A stretch of DNA of 9,141 nt from an uncultured Ruminococcus sp. (GCA_902762335.1 CACWNZ010000076.1:1-9141); one strand, 5' to 3'; shown: positions 1 through 6,714, counted from the stretch's first letter. Numbers and translations are program-made. Notes: generated by a model from the sequence alone, not told the origin.

Positions 1-2
1 TG

Positions 3-113
3 ACCTGGTTCAGACGGGACGAGTATATAAAATGGATAGAGGTAGACCGCTGTGACGACGTTCTTGCCGAAGCGGTGAAGATAATTGAGGAAGCGGATAA
101 AAAGAAAGCGTAA
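3..113 (+). CDS. 3' end of an unrecognised upstream gene (partial)
   Basis: An open frame runs in from the left edge for 36 codons and ends at TAA 111-113. The visible C-terminus contains W-F-R-R-D-E-Y and a Lys/Glu/Ala-rich last helix ending in K-K-K-A, which suggests a soluble protein. I do not recognise the family from this fragment. The next gene starts 35 bases downstream with its own strong ribosome binding site and no hairpin lies between them, so the two are probably co-transcribed. The codon style (ATA, AGA, AAG) matches the neighbours. Confidence 0.55.
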   Translation, partial: TWFRRDEYIKWIEVDRCDDVLAEAVKIIEEADKKKA

Positions 114-148
114 AGAAAAAAGGATAAACGGGGAAGGGAGGAAAACCG

Positions 149-640
149 ATGGATAAACCGACAGCGTTGAAAAGAGTGATAATGACTATCCTCACTCTTT
201 TAGTGATAATATACGTTATTTACGTTATATGCAGGGCAAGCTTTACACAGGTAAAGACCATTACCGCAAAGGAGAGCGTAGCCTATAATGCCGTAACTGC
301 CGATGCCTTCGTTTTACACGACGAGGCTTACATCAGGTACAGCGGCGACGGCATAATATCCTATACGGTCGGTGACGGCGATAAGGTATCTATCAACGAG
401 GGCGTTGCGGGCGTTTTTGACAGCGTGAGCAGCGCGGGTACCCGACAGGCGGCAGAAAGACTTAAAACAAGGATAAACGCCCTTACTATGCTGCAGACGA
501 ACGCCGACGTGATAACGAGAACGCCCGACGAGCTTGACAACGAGATAGGGAGATCTGAGCGCTGCGGGCAAATGCGCGGACGATATCCTCTATGCGATAA
601 ACGAAAGACAGCTCGTTACGGGCAAGGCAAAGGACTATAA
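149..640 (+). CDS. HlyD-like membrane-anchored adaptor, N-terminal fragment (frameshifted)
   Basis: This is the N-terminal part of an HlyD/RND-adaptor-like envelope protein. ATG 149 is preceded by a clear Shine-Dalgarno (aagggagg, about 134-141). Residues 9-30 form one hydrophobic membrane helix after a short basic start, so the rest should lie outside the membrane. Residues 66-90 (G-D-G-I-I-S-Y-x-V-G-D-G-D-K-V) look like the first half of a biotinyl-lipoyl barrel-sandwich domain, and an alpha-helical stretch (R-Q-A-A-E-R-L-K-T-R-I) follows. From about residue 135 the sequence becomes a low-quality Arg/Cys-rich tail ending at TAA 638-640. The expected helical protein continues in the next frame from about 552, as S-A-A-G-K-C-A-D-D-I-L-Y-A-I-N. 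I therefore read 149-1418 as one gene of roughly 422 residues broken by one extra base. Its transported substrate or partner is unknown. Confidence 0.75.
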   Translation: MDKPTALKRVIMTILTLLVIIYVIYVICRASFTQVKTITAKESVAYNAVTADAFVLHDEAYIRYSGDGIISYTVGDGDKVSINEGVAGVFDSVSSAGTRQAAERLKTRINALTMLQTNADVITRTPDELDNEIGRSERCGQMRGRYPLCDKRKTARYGQGKGL

Positions 641-656
641 CGAGAAGCTCGCAGAA

Positions 657-1418
657 ATGAAGGAAAAATACAAGGAGATCTCTGAGGGGCTTTCCGAGGA
701 CAAAATGAACAAGGAGATAAAATCCCCCTGTACGGGCTATTTCGTGAGCAGCGCCGATGGCTATGAAAACGTTATAAGGACGGATAAGTTAGAGGAGCTG
801 ATGCCCGCCGATATGACAGCCGACAAGCTCGTGCCGGCGGAGATACCCGACGGAGTGATAGGCAAAACGGTAACGGGCGTATATTGGTATGCCGCCTGCC
901 CCGTCAGCGCGGAGGACGCCCTGAGGATAAAAAACGCATACAGCATAAAGCTCGATATCCCCACGGTATCGGGCGAAAAAATAAAGGCGGAACTGTATTC
1001 GCTCAATCAGCCCACGAGAACGTCGGATGCGGTGGCTATCCTGCGGGGAACGTTCATGAACTCCGAAATGGCGGCGCTCAGAAAGGCTAAGATATCTATA
1101 ATACTCAACACCTACGAGGGAATAAGGATACCCAAGAGCGCGGTACACGAGAGAGAGGTCACCCGCAAGGTCGAGGACGAAAACGGAGCTGAGCAGGAGG
1201 AAAGCAAGGTACTTTCGGGCTGCTACGTCAAGCTCGGCAACGAGGTCAGCTTCCGTGAGATAATCCCCGTATATACGGGCGAGGATTACGTTATAAGCAA
1301 GCTCAACGTGACAAAGGACGAGATGTTCTCAAAGGACGTAGGTGTGGTACAGGTGTATGACGAGATAATAACGGAGGGGGCAAATCTATATGACGGAAAG
1401 ATCATTAACAGAAACTGA
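657..1418 (+). CDS. HlyD-like membrane-anchored adaptor, C-terminal fragment
   Basis: This is the C-terminal part of the adaptor that starts at 149. The open frame extends back to just after a TAG at 546-548, so coding sense is visible from about 552. ATG 657 is only the first Met and lacks a ribosome binding site, which argues against an independent gene. From the ATG, residues 1-20 finish the helical hairpin. Residues 21-41 (E-I-K-S-P-C-T-G-Y-F-V-S-S-A-D-G-Y-E) are the second half of the lipoyl-like barrel, a typical HlyD layout, and beta-rich adaptor domains follow (I-R-I-P-K-S-A-V-H near 160; V-V-Q-V-Y-D near 235). The end overlaps the yggS start by 29 bases, so translation is probably coupled. 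Genes of this type recur beside ylmE/sepF in Clostridia, which hints at an envelope or division role, but no function can be read from sequence alone. Confidence 0.75.
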   Translation: MKEKYKEISEGLSEDKMNKEIKSPCTGYFVSSADGYENVIRTDKLEELMPADMTADKLVPAEIPDGVIGKTVTGVYWYAACPVSAEDALRIKNAYSIKLDIPTVSGEKIKAELYSLNQPTRTSDAVAILRGTFMNSEMAALRKAKISIILNTYEGIRIPKSAVHEREVTRKVEDENGAEQEESKVLSGCYVKLGNEVSFREIIPVYTGEDYVISKLNVTKDEMFSKDVGVVQVYDEIITEGANLYDGKIINRN

Positions 1419-2121
1419 GATCCTCGATAGCGTCCGCAGAAATTACGAGGAGGTCACCGAAAACATCGCCCGAGCGGCAGAGGCATCGGGCAGAAAAAAA
1501 GAGGACGTGACCCTTCTTGCGGCGACAAAGACCGTAGAGCCCCGTATCATAAACTACGCTATCTCTCTCGGGCTCGGGCATATAGGCGAAAACAGAGTTC
1601 AGGAGCTGCTCTCAAAGTATGACGAATACGACCTTGAGCACTGCGACCTGCAGTTCATAGGTCATCTTCAGACCAATAAGGTAAGACAGATAGTCGGCAG
1701 GGTGTCTATGATACAGTCGGTAGACAGCCTTAAGCTCGCAAAGGAGATATCGCGCGTATCAAAGCTCGGCGCCGTAAATACCGATATCCTGCTCGAGGTG
1801 AATATCGGCAGGGAGGAGAACAAGTCCGGCGTTATGGAGGAGGAGCTTGAGGAACTGCTCTGCAGCGCAGCTCAGCTTGAAAATATCCGCGTGCGCGGTC
1901 TTATGGCAGTTCCGCCGATATGCGGCACAAAAGCCGAGCTCGGCAAATATTTTGATAAGATGTATAAATTATTTATTGACATTTCGTGCAAAACATTAGA
2001 TAATGTAAGTATGGACTTTCTTTCAATGGGAATGTCCGATGATTATAAAGAGGCTATACTCTCGGGCGCAAACATGGTCCGTGTGGGATCCAAGCTGTTC
2101 GGCGCGAGAATATACAGATAA
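1390..2121 (+). CDS. ylmE: PLP homeostasis protein, YggS/YlmE family
   Basis: This is a cytoplasmic pyridoxal-5'-phosphate-binding protein of the YggS/PROSC family. The family buffers PLP and affects amino-acid and B6 metabolism, and has no established enzyme activity. It is 243 residues, slightly longer than E. coli YggS. Lys47 in L-L-A-A-T-K-T-V is the expected PLP-binding lysine. Other family motifs are G-E-N-R-V-Q-E (66-72), F-I-G-H-L-Q-T-N-K (89-97) and the phosphate-binding end S-M-G-M-S-D-D-Y (212-219) followed by V-R-V-G-S-K-L-F-G. ATG 1390 is set by the G-rich Shine-Dalgarno ggaggggg (about 1373-1380) and overlaps the previous gene. In Gram-positives ylmE sits directly before sepF (ylmF), as here. 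The 3' third (about 1945-2015) is unusually AT-rich with TTA, AAT and ATT codons and holds a likely promoter for the next gene. Confidence 0.95.
   Translation: MTERSLTETEILDSVRRNYEEVTENIARAAEASGRKKEDVTLLAATKTVEPRIINYAISLGLGHIGENRVQELLSKYDEYDLEHCDLQFIGHLQTNKVRQIVGRVSMIQSVDSLKLAKEISRVSKLGAVNTDILLEVNIGREENKSGVMEEELEELLCSAAQLENIRVRGLMAVPPICGTKAELGKYFDKMYKLFIDISCKTLDNVSMDFLSMGMSDDYKEAILSGANMVRVGSKLFGARIYR
1976..2004 (+). promoter_or_regulatory. Internal sigma-A promoter inside ylmE, reading toward sepF
   Basis: A perfect -35 box TTGACA (1976-1981) is separated by exactly 17 bases from GATAAT (1999-2004), a five-of-six match to the -10 consensus. The region just upstream (about 1946-1975) is A/T-rich like an UP element, in contrast to the medium-GC surroundings. 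Transcription would start near 2011, about 125 bases before sepF. I infer that it provides ylmE-independent expression of sepF and divIVA. Confidence 0.6.
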
Positions 2122-2136
2122 CGGAGGAAAAAGATC

Positions 2137-2622
2137 ATGGCAGGATTTATGGGAAAATTCAAGAATATGTTAAAGCAGCCCAGCGAGGAAATGGATTACG
2201 ACGATTACTACAGCGAGGAGGAGGAGCAGGCAGCTCCCCAGCCCCAGCCGCAGCAGAGCGAGCCTGTAGTTGAGGATATCGAGCCCGATACCGATATGCA
2301 CGACGACGGCTCGGATAACCTTATAAATATGCACGACAGCTCAAAGGTGCAGTTCGTGCTGTTCAAGCCCGAGACCTTTGATAAGGACATTACCGCAATG
2401 GCCGACGAGTTCATAAAGAGAAATACCGTAATACTCAATATGGAGCAGACCAATAAGGACGTGGGCAAGCGCATAATAGACTTTCTCAGCGGCGTAGCCT
2501 ACGCTCACAGCGGCAAGATAAGCAGAGTAGCGGAGGATACCTACATCGTTATGCCCAGCAACGTAAGGCTTTCGGGCGAGGACGTTATGGACGAGGTAGA
2601 AAGCGACAATATCTATTTCTGA
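2137..2622 (+). CDS. sepF: Cell division protein SepF
   Basis: SepF is a membrane-associated FtsZ partner that bundles FtsZ filaments and tethers the Z-ring to the membrane in Gram-positive bacteria. The 161-residue product has the family's three parts. Residues 1-14 (M-A-G-F-M-G-K-F-K-N-M-L-K-Q) are an amphipathic membrane-targeting helix. Residues 16-66 form an acidic Pro/Gln-rich disordered linker. Residues about 70-145 are the globular SepF domain, with V-L-F-K-P, I-I-D-F-L-S-G-V-A-Y-A and Y-I-V-M-P-S-N-V. The start is well defined by cggagg (2122-2127) nine bases before ATG. The gene lies 15 bases after ylmE and 42 before divIVA. The last 15 residues are acidic and end in aromatics. Its transcription may come both from read-through and from the promoter within ylmE. 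Confidence 0.95.
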   Translation: MAGFMGKFKNMLKQPSEEMDYDDYYSEEEEQAAPQPQPQQSEPVVEDIEPDTDMHDDGSDNLINMHDSSKVQFVLFKPETFDKDITAMADEFIKRNTVILNMEQTNKDVGKRIIDFLSGVAYAHSGKISRVAEDTYIVMPSNVRLSGEDVMDEVESDNIYF

Positions 2623-2664
2623 GTTCCGTAAAAGCATACAAAACAAAAGAAAGGACGGGCTGTT

Positions 2665-3726
2665 ATGCTTACTCTTGAAGAAATAGAAAATATAAGCTTT
2701 CGCAGGGCGGGCTTCGGCGGTTATAAAGCAGACGACGTAGACCGCTTTGTAGACAGCGTTATCGAAAAGGTAAAGCAGCTCGAGCTGACCAACAGGGAGC
2801 TTGAAAACCGCATAGAGCAGCTCAACAAACAGGTCTTGAAATATGAGGCGCAGGCGGACAGCGTTCAGGATGCGATAATAACCGCAGAGAAAACCGCGAA
2901 GAAGCTTGTTGCCGATGCATCGTCCAGGTCTGTGAGCATGGTGAGCGATGCCGAGAGCAGGTCAAAGGCTATGCTCGCCGATGCCGAGGAGAGATCCTTC
3001 AATATGCTGAGCGAGGCCGAGACGAGGTCGCAGACCATACTCAACAGCGCCATGCTGCGCTCGGCAAGCAGCATAGACGAAAACAACAGGATAATAGAGC
3101 AGCAGAAGCAGAATATCATACGCATACAGTCCGAGGTCACACGCTTCAGAGCGGCTCTGATAGAATCCTACAAAACGCATATAAAGCTGATAAACTCTCT
3201 GCCCACCGAGGAGGAGTTCAGACAGTATCAGTCGAAGCTTGACGAGAATTATCCCGAGGAGCAGCCCGCTACCCCCGAGAGTGTGGGAGACGAGCTTCAG
3301 CAGGATGCCGATAAGGCGGTAGAGGACGCAAAGGAAAAGACCCGCATAAGAGTAGACGTTCTTGATGAGGACAGAGTGCGGGAAATATCCGAGGAGATGA
3401 GGACCAACGCAGGCGCTCAGGCGGCTATAGAACGCGAAAACTCCGCTGATGACGACGATGAGCAGACTCTTCTTGATGAAAATGCGGTCGTTTTTGCCGA
3501 GGGCGTTTACGAGCAGAGCAAGAATACCGACAGCAATGCCGATGATATAATGGCGGCGGTCAGCGCAGGCGAGAGCTTCGCGGGCGCAGACGACGAGCCC
3601 GGCGCTATGAGCATAGACGAGATAGACGACGGTGTTATATTCAGCTCTGCGGAGGCCGAGGAGCACTTCAGAGGAGAGAAAAACAACCGTCAGCCCGTCG
3701 CGCCGTCGGATAACGACGGTCAGTGA
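2665..3726 (+). CDS. divIVA: DivIVA-family polar/septal scaffold protein
   Basis: DivIVA is a coiled-coil protein that binds curved membranes at poles and septa and recruits division, wall-synthesis or chromosome-anchoring partners. Residues 1-40 hold the N-terminal membrane-binding domain: L-T-x-E-E-I-x-N-x-x-F, then the G-F-G-G-Y loop and Y-K-A-D-D-V-D-R-F-V-D. A coiled coil covers about 34-165. Within it, residues 71-136 are six successive 11-residue units with Ala at unit position 4, five of them also with Arg-Ser at positions 7-8. From about residue 198 to the end the protein is acidic, polar and probably disordered. At 353 residues it is about twice the length of B. subtilis DivIVA (164), mainly because of this tail. 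The ribosome binding site is aagga (2651-2655). The genes ylmG and ylmH, which usually lie between sepF and divIVA, are absent. Confidence 0.92.
   Translation: MLTLEEIENISFRRAGFGGYKADDVDRFVDSVIEKVKQLELTNRELENRIEQLNKQVLKYEAQADSVQDAIITAEKTAKKLVADASSRSVSMVSDAESRSKAMLADAEERSFNMLSEAETRSQTILNSAMLRSASSIDENNRIIEQQKQNIIRIQSEVTRFRAALIESYKTHIKLINSLPTEEEFRQYQSKLDENYPEEQPATPESVGDELQQDADKAVEDAKEKTRIRVDVLDEDRVREISEEMRTNAGAQAAIERENSADDDDEQTLLDENAVVFAEGVYEQSKNTDSNADDIMAAVSAGESFAGADDEPGAMSIDEIDDGVIFSSAEAEEHFRGEKNNRQPVAPSDNDGQ
2875..3072 (+). repeat. 33-bp in-frame tandem repeat encoding DivIVA hendecads
   Basis: Six consecutive 33-base units (2875, 2908, 2941, 2974, 3007 and 3040) encode 11-residue repeats. 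Units 2-5 are similar at DNA level, each centred on ga(t/g)gc(c/a) followed by a codon for Arg and a codon for Ser. The protein pattern is hydrophobic at position 1, Ala at 4, Arg-Ser at 7-8 in units 2-6, and usually Met/Ile at 11. Units 1 and 6 are degenerate. Confidence 0.8.
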
Positions 3727-3757
3727 GCATAAAAACAGCAGAATGCCGAACAATATT

Positions 3758-3786
3758 ATCCGACACGGTAAGAGTGTCGGATTTTC
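3758..3786 (+). terminator. Weak terminator-like hairpin between divIVA and ileS
   Basis: A perfect 9-bp stem (atccgacac 3758-3766 with gtgtcggat 3774-3782) encloses a 7-base loop. Only a short T run follows (tttc, 3783-3786). It lies 31 bases after the divIVA stop. It may end or partly reduce transcription from the sepF-divIVA unit. The short T run suggests partial read-through into ileS. Confidence 0.5.
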
Positions 3787-3803
3787 GGCTTGTATAACAA
3801 CAG

Positions 3804-3818
3804 GGAGCCGTAGGCTCC
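3804..3818 (+). promoter_or_regulatory. Small hairpin in the ileS leader
   Basis: A 6-bp GC-rich stem (ggagcc 3804-3809 with ggctcc 3813-3818) closes a 3-base loop, 28 bases before the ileS start. No T run follows; the next bases are A-rich. The ctcc at 3815-3818 could alternatively pair with ggag (3834-3837) of the ileS ribosome binding site, but only over 4 bp. A regulatory role is speculative. Confidence 0.3.
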
Positions 3819-3846
3819 GAGAAAAAAGAATGAGGAGAGAAGACCC

Positions 3847-6621
3847 ATGCCGCAGGATTATAACAGCACACTTAATCTGCCTAAGACAGACTTCCCTATG
3901 AGAGCAGGTCTGCCTAAGTCAGAGCCCGATACCCTTAAGAGATGGGAGGAGGATAACGTCTACGACAGGCTCATGGAGCATAACGAGGGCAAGCCCCTTT
4001 ACGTTCTTCATGACGGACCTCCGTACGCTAACGGAAATATCCACCTTGGCCATGCGATGAACAAGGTGCTCAAGGATATAATTGTAAAATATAAGAATAT
4101 GACGGGCTTCAAGGCTCCCTACGTTCCGGGTTGGGATACTCACGGTTTGCCCACGGAGCTCAAGGCAAGAGCTAAGGCGGGTGTAGGCAATTCGACTTCT
4201 ATATCCGAGGTAGAGCTGAGAAAGATCTGCCGCGAATTTGCACAGGGCTATATAGACGACCAGAGAACGCAGTTCAAGAGACTTGGCGCTATAGGCGAGT
4301 GGAACAACCCCTATATCACGCTTAACCACGAGTACGAGGCAAAGCAGATACGCATTTTCTCTGAGATGGCTTGCAAGGGCTATATATATAGAGGACTCAA
4401 GCCCGTTTATTGGTGTCCCGACTGTGAGACCGCTCTTGCAGAAGCAGAGATAGAATACGCCGAGGATCCGTGCCATTCTATATACGTAAAGTTCCGTGTT
4501 ACCGACGATCTTGGTAAGCTCTCGGCTATGGGCGCGGACGTTAAGAATACCTATTTCGTAATATGGACAACTACCACATGGACTCTGCCCGCAAACGTGG
4601 CGATCTGTGTAGGTCCGAGATATAACTACAGTGTTATAAAGAGCGGCAGTGAATACTACGTAATGGCTGAGGAGCTTTACGTTGCCGCCATGGAGGCTGC
4701 CGAGATAGATAACTATGAGGTAATAGGCACTATAAAGGGCGCAGAGCTCGAATACATGAAGACGGCTCACCCCTTCCTCGACCGCACCTCTCTTGTAATA
4801 GTAGGAAATCACGTTACCCTCGAGAGCGGTACCGGCTGTGTTCATACCGCGCCCGGTCACGGCGTTGACGACTATGAGGTATGCAGAAACTACAAGGAGC
4901 TTCCTATGGTGGTTCCTGTAGACGCTCACGGCAGGCTTACCGAGGAGGCGGGTATGTTCGCGGGACTTCTCACCGAGGACGCCAACAAGCCTATAGCGGA
5001 ATACCTCGAAAAGACAAACGCGCTCTTTGCGCTCAAGAAGATAATCCACCAATATCCCCATTGCTGGAGATGCAAGAAGCCCGTTCTCTTCCGCGCTACA
5101 AAGCAGTGGTTCTGCTCGGTAGATGATTTCAAGGATGAGGCTATAGAGGCTATCAAGGGCATTCAGTGGATACCCGGCTGGGGCGAGGACAGGATAACCT
5201 CAATGGTAAGGGAAAGAAAGGATTGGTGTATCTCACGTCAGAGAAAATGGGGCGTGCCGATACCGATATTCTTCTGCAAGAAATGCGGAGAGCCTATCAT
5301 AGACAAAACGGCTATGGATGCCGTAGCCGATCTCTTTGCAAAAGAGGGCTCCGACGCATGGTACGCTAAGGAAGCAAACGAGATCATTCCCGGGGGCTTT
5401 GCCTGCCCCAAGTGCGGCGGCACCGACTTCGACAAGGAAAAGGATATAATGGACGTCTGGTTTGATTCGGGCGTATCTCATGCGGCAGTATGCGAGGAAA
5501 GACCCTATCTCAGATGGCCCGCGGATCTCTATCTTGAGGGCGCAGATCAGTACAGAGGCTGGTTCCAGTCGTCGCTTCTCACGGCTATTGCCACAAGGGG
5601 ACAGGCTCCCTATAAGGCTGCGGTAACTCACGGCTGGGTAATAGACATGGAGGGCAAGAAGATGTCCAAGTCGCAGGGCAACGGACTCAGCCCCCAGGCA
5701 ATCATCGACCAGTACGGCGCGGATATACTCAGACTGTGGGTGGCTTCGAGCGACTATCATTCAGACGTGCGTATATCAAACGATATACTCAAGCAGCTTT
5801 CCGAGGCATACAGGAAGATAAGGAACACCGCAAGGTTCATACTCGGCAATATCAGCGATTTCGACCCCGATAACGACAGCGTATCCATGGACGCGCTGCT
5901 GCCGATAGACAAGTGGGCTCTGTTAAAGCTTGATGCGCTCAACGCAAGGGTGCGCGACGGATACGACAGATTCGACTTCCATCAGGTATATCAGGCTATA
6001 CATAACTTCTGCGTTGTGGATATGTCAAACTTCTACTTTGATGTTCTCAAAGACAGGCTGTATACCGAAAAGACCGACGGCGCTCTCAGGCGCGCGGCTC
6101 AGACGACTATATATATCATACTCGATGCCATGGCAAGAATGATAGCTCCGATACTTGCCTACACCTCAGACGAGATATGGAGATTCATGCCACACGATAA
6201 GAACGCCGATGCGTCTAACGTTCTGTTTAACGATATGCCGGCTCCTACGGGCGTTCAGCTTGACGAAAGCTTCGTTTCCATGTGGGACAGGATACATGAG
6301 ACGAGAGACGAGGTAAAGAAGGCTCTTGAGGTAGAGATAAAGGCAAAGACTATCCGCTCGTCGCTTGAGGCGAAGGTGACTCTTACGGCTGCGGGCAGGC
6401 AGTACGATTTCCTCAAGGAAGCTGAGAAGGAGCTTGCGGCTTCGTTCATCGTATCCGCCGTTGAGATAGTGAACGGCGGCGAGGGTGAGCTCGGTGTTGA
6501 GGTAGCTCATGCCGAGGGCGAAAAGTGCGAGCGCTGCTGGATATTCAGCGATACCGTAGGCAAGCACCCCGTACACAAGACCCTCTGCGCGCGCTGCGCG
6601 GCTGTTATTGACGGACAGTAA
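3847..6621 (+). CDS. ileS: Isoleucyl-tRNA synthetase
   Basis: This cytoplasmic class I aminoacyl-tRNA synthetase charges tRNA-Ile using ATP. It is 924 residues, very close to B. subtilis IleS. The ATP-binding signature is H-L-G-H (66-69) and the second signature is K-M-S-K-S (605-609). The CP1 editing domain shows the Thr-rich strand W-T-T-T-T-W-T-L-P (240-248) and G-T-G-C-V-H-T-A-P-G-H-G (328-339). D-V-W-F-D-S-G (536-542) and the anticodon-binding helical domain follow. The C-terminus has a zinc-knuckle pattern with Cys894, Cys897, Cys914 and Cys917. The ATG is supported by gaggag (3832-3837) nine bases upstream. In the editing strand a Thr (244) stands where a Pro is common. The gene follows divIVA, as in many Gram-positives. 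No T-box is present in the 120-base leader. Confidence 0.98.
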   Translation: MPQDYNSTLNLPKTDFPMRAGLPKSEPDTLKRWEEDNVYDRLMEHNEGKPLYVLHDGPPYANGNIHLGHAMNKVLKDIIVKYKNMTGFKAPYVPGWDTHGLPTELKARAKAGVGNSTSISEVELRKICREFAQGYIDDQRTQFKRLGAIGEWNNPYITLNHEYEAKQIRIFSEMACKGYIYRGLKPVYWCPDCETALAEAEIEYAEDPCHSIYVKFRVTDDLGKLSAMGADVKNTYFVIWTTTTWTLPANVAICVGPRYNYSVIKSGSEYYVMAEELYVAAMEAAEIDNYEVIGTIKGAELEYMKTAHPFLDRTSLVIVGNHVTLESGTGCVHTAPGHGVDDYEVCRNYKELPMVVPVDAHGRLTEEAGMFAGLLTEDANKPIAEYLEKTNALFALKKIIHQYPHCWRCKKPVLFRATKQWFCSVDDFKDEAIEAIKGIQWIPGWGEDRITSMVRERKDWCISRQRKWGVPIPIFFCKKCGEPIIDKTAMDAVADLFAKEGSDAWYAKEANEIIPGGFACPKCGGTDFDKEKDIMDVWFDSGVSHAAVCEERPYLRWPADLYLEGADQYRGWFQSSLLTAIATRGQAPYKAAVTHGWVIDMEGKKMSKSQGNGLSPQAIIDQYGADILRLWVASSDYHSDVRISNDILKQLSEAYRKIRNTARFILGNISDFDPDNDSVSMDALLPIDKWALLKLDALNARVRDGYDRFDFHQVYQAIHNFCVVDMSNFYFDVLKDRLYTEKTDGALRRAAQTTIYIILDAMARMIAPILAYTSDEIWRFMPHDKNADASNVLFNDMPAPTGVQLDESFVSMWDRIHETRDEVKKALEVEIKAKTIRSSLEAKVTLTAAGRQYDFLKEAEKELAASFIVSAVEIVNGGEGELGVEVAHAEGEKCERCWIFSDTVGKHPVHKTLCARCAAVIDGQ

Positions 6622-6638
6622 TAGTTCTATTCAAAAAA

Positions 6639-6672
6639 GCACGGTATCCCATTAAGATACCGTGCGATTTTG
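6639..6672 (+). terminator. Hairpin terminator after ileS
   Basis: A perfect 10-bp stem (gcacggtatc 6639-6648 with gataccgtgc 6656-6665) has a 7-base loop and is followed by gattttg (6666-6672), a short interrupted T run. An A run (6633-6638) precedes it. It starts 18 bases after the ileS stop and ends about 43 bases before the lspA start. No convincing promoter is seen between it and lspA, so some read-through, or a promoter inside ileS, is likely. Confidence 0.7.
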
Positions 6673-6700
6673 TTGTTCAAGATCATTTTCAAAAAACCGA

Positions 6701-6706
6701 GAGGAG
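6701..6706 (+). promoter_or_regulatory. Ribosome binding site that fixes the lspA start
   Basis: The sequence gaggag lies eight bases before GTG 6715. It favours this GTG over the in-frame TTG at 6670, which overlaps the tail of the ileS terminator and has no Shine-Dalgarno. The ATG at 6707 is in another frame and stops after five codons. Confidence 0.7.
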
Positions 6707-6714
6707 ATGAAACT

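Noticed and set aside
544..560. Programmed +1 frameshifting in the adaptor gene
   Set aside because: There is no stop codon at the shift site in the original frame, no slow-codon/Shine-Dalgarno arrangement and no stimulatory hairpin; a plain one-base insertion is simpler.
2962..3753. A 263-codon open frame on the minus strand opposite divIVA
   Set aside because: Its leucine-, valine- and tyrosine-rich translation is the shadow of the acidic, alanine-rich DivIVA codons; it has no family motif and no own start signals.
3791..3798. TGTATAAC as a -10 box for ileS
   Set aside because: No acceptable -35 hexamer is found 16-18 bases upstream, where the terminator-like stem lies, so support is too weak to list as a promoter.
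3632..3901. A plus-strand open frame bridging the divIVA end and ileS start
   Set aside because: It overlaps two solid genes in another frame, is Arg/Ser-rich without motifs and has no ribosome binding site.
3919..5061. A 380-codon open frame on the minus strand opposite ileS
   Set aside because: It lies wholly inside a certain ileS gene, shows no recognisable domain or ribosome binding site, and its openness follows from the sense-strand codon bias.
6670..6714. TTG 6670 as the lspA start
   Set aside because: It overlaps the terminator tail and lacks a Shine-Dalgarno; GTG 6715 has one at ideal spacing and gives a normal LspA N-terminus.
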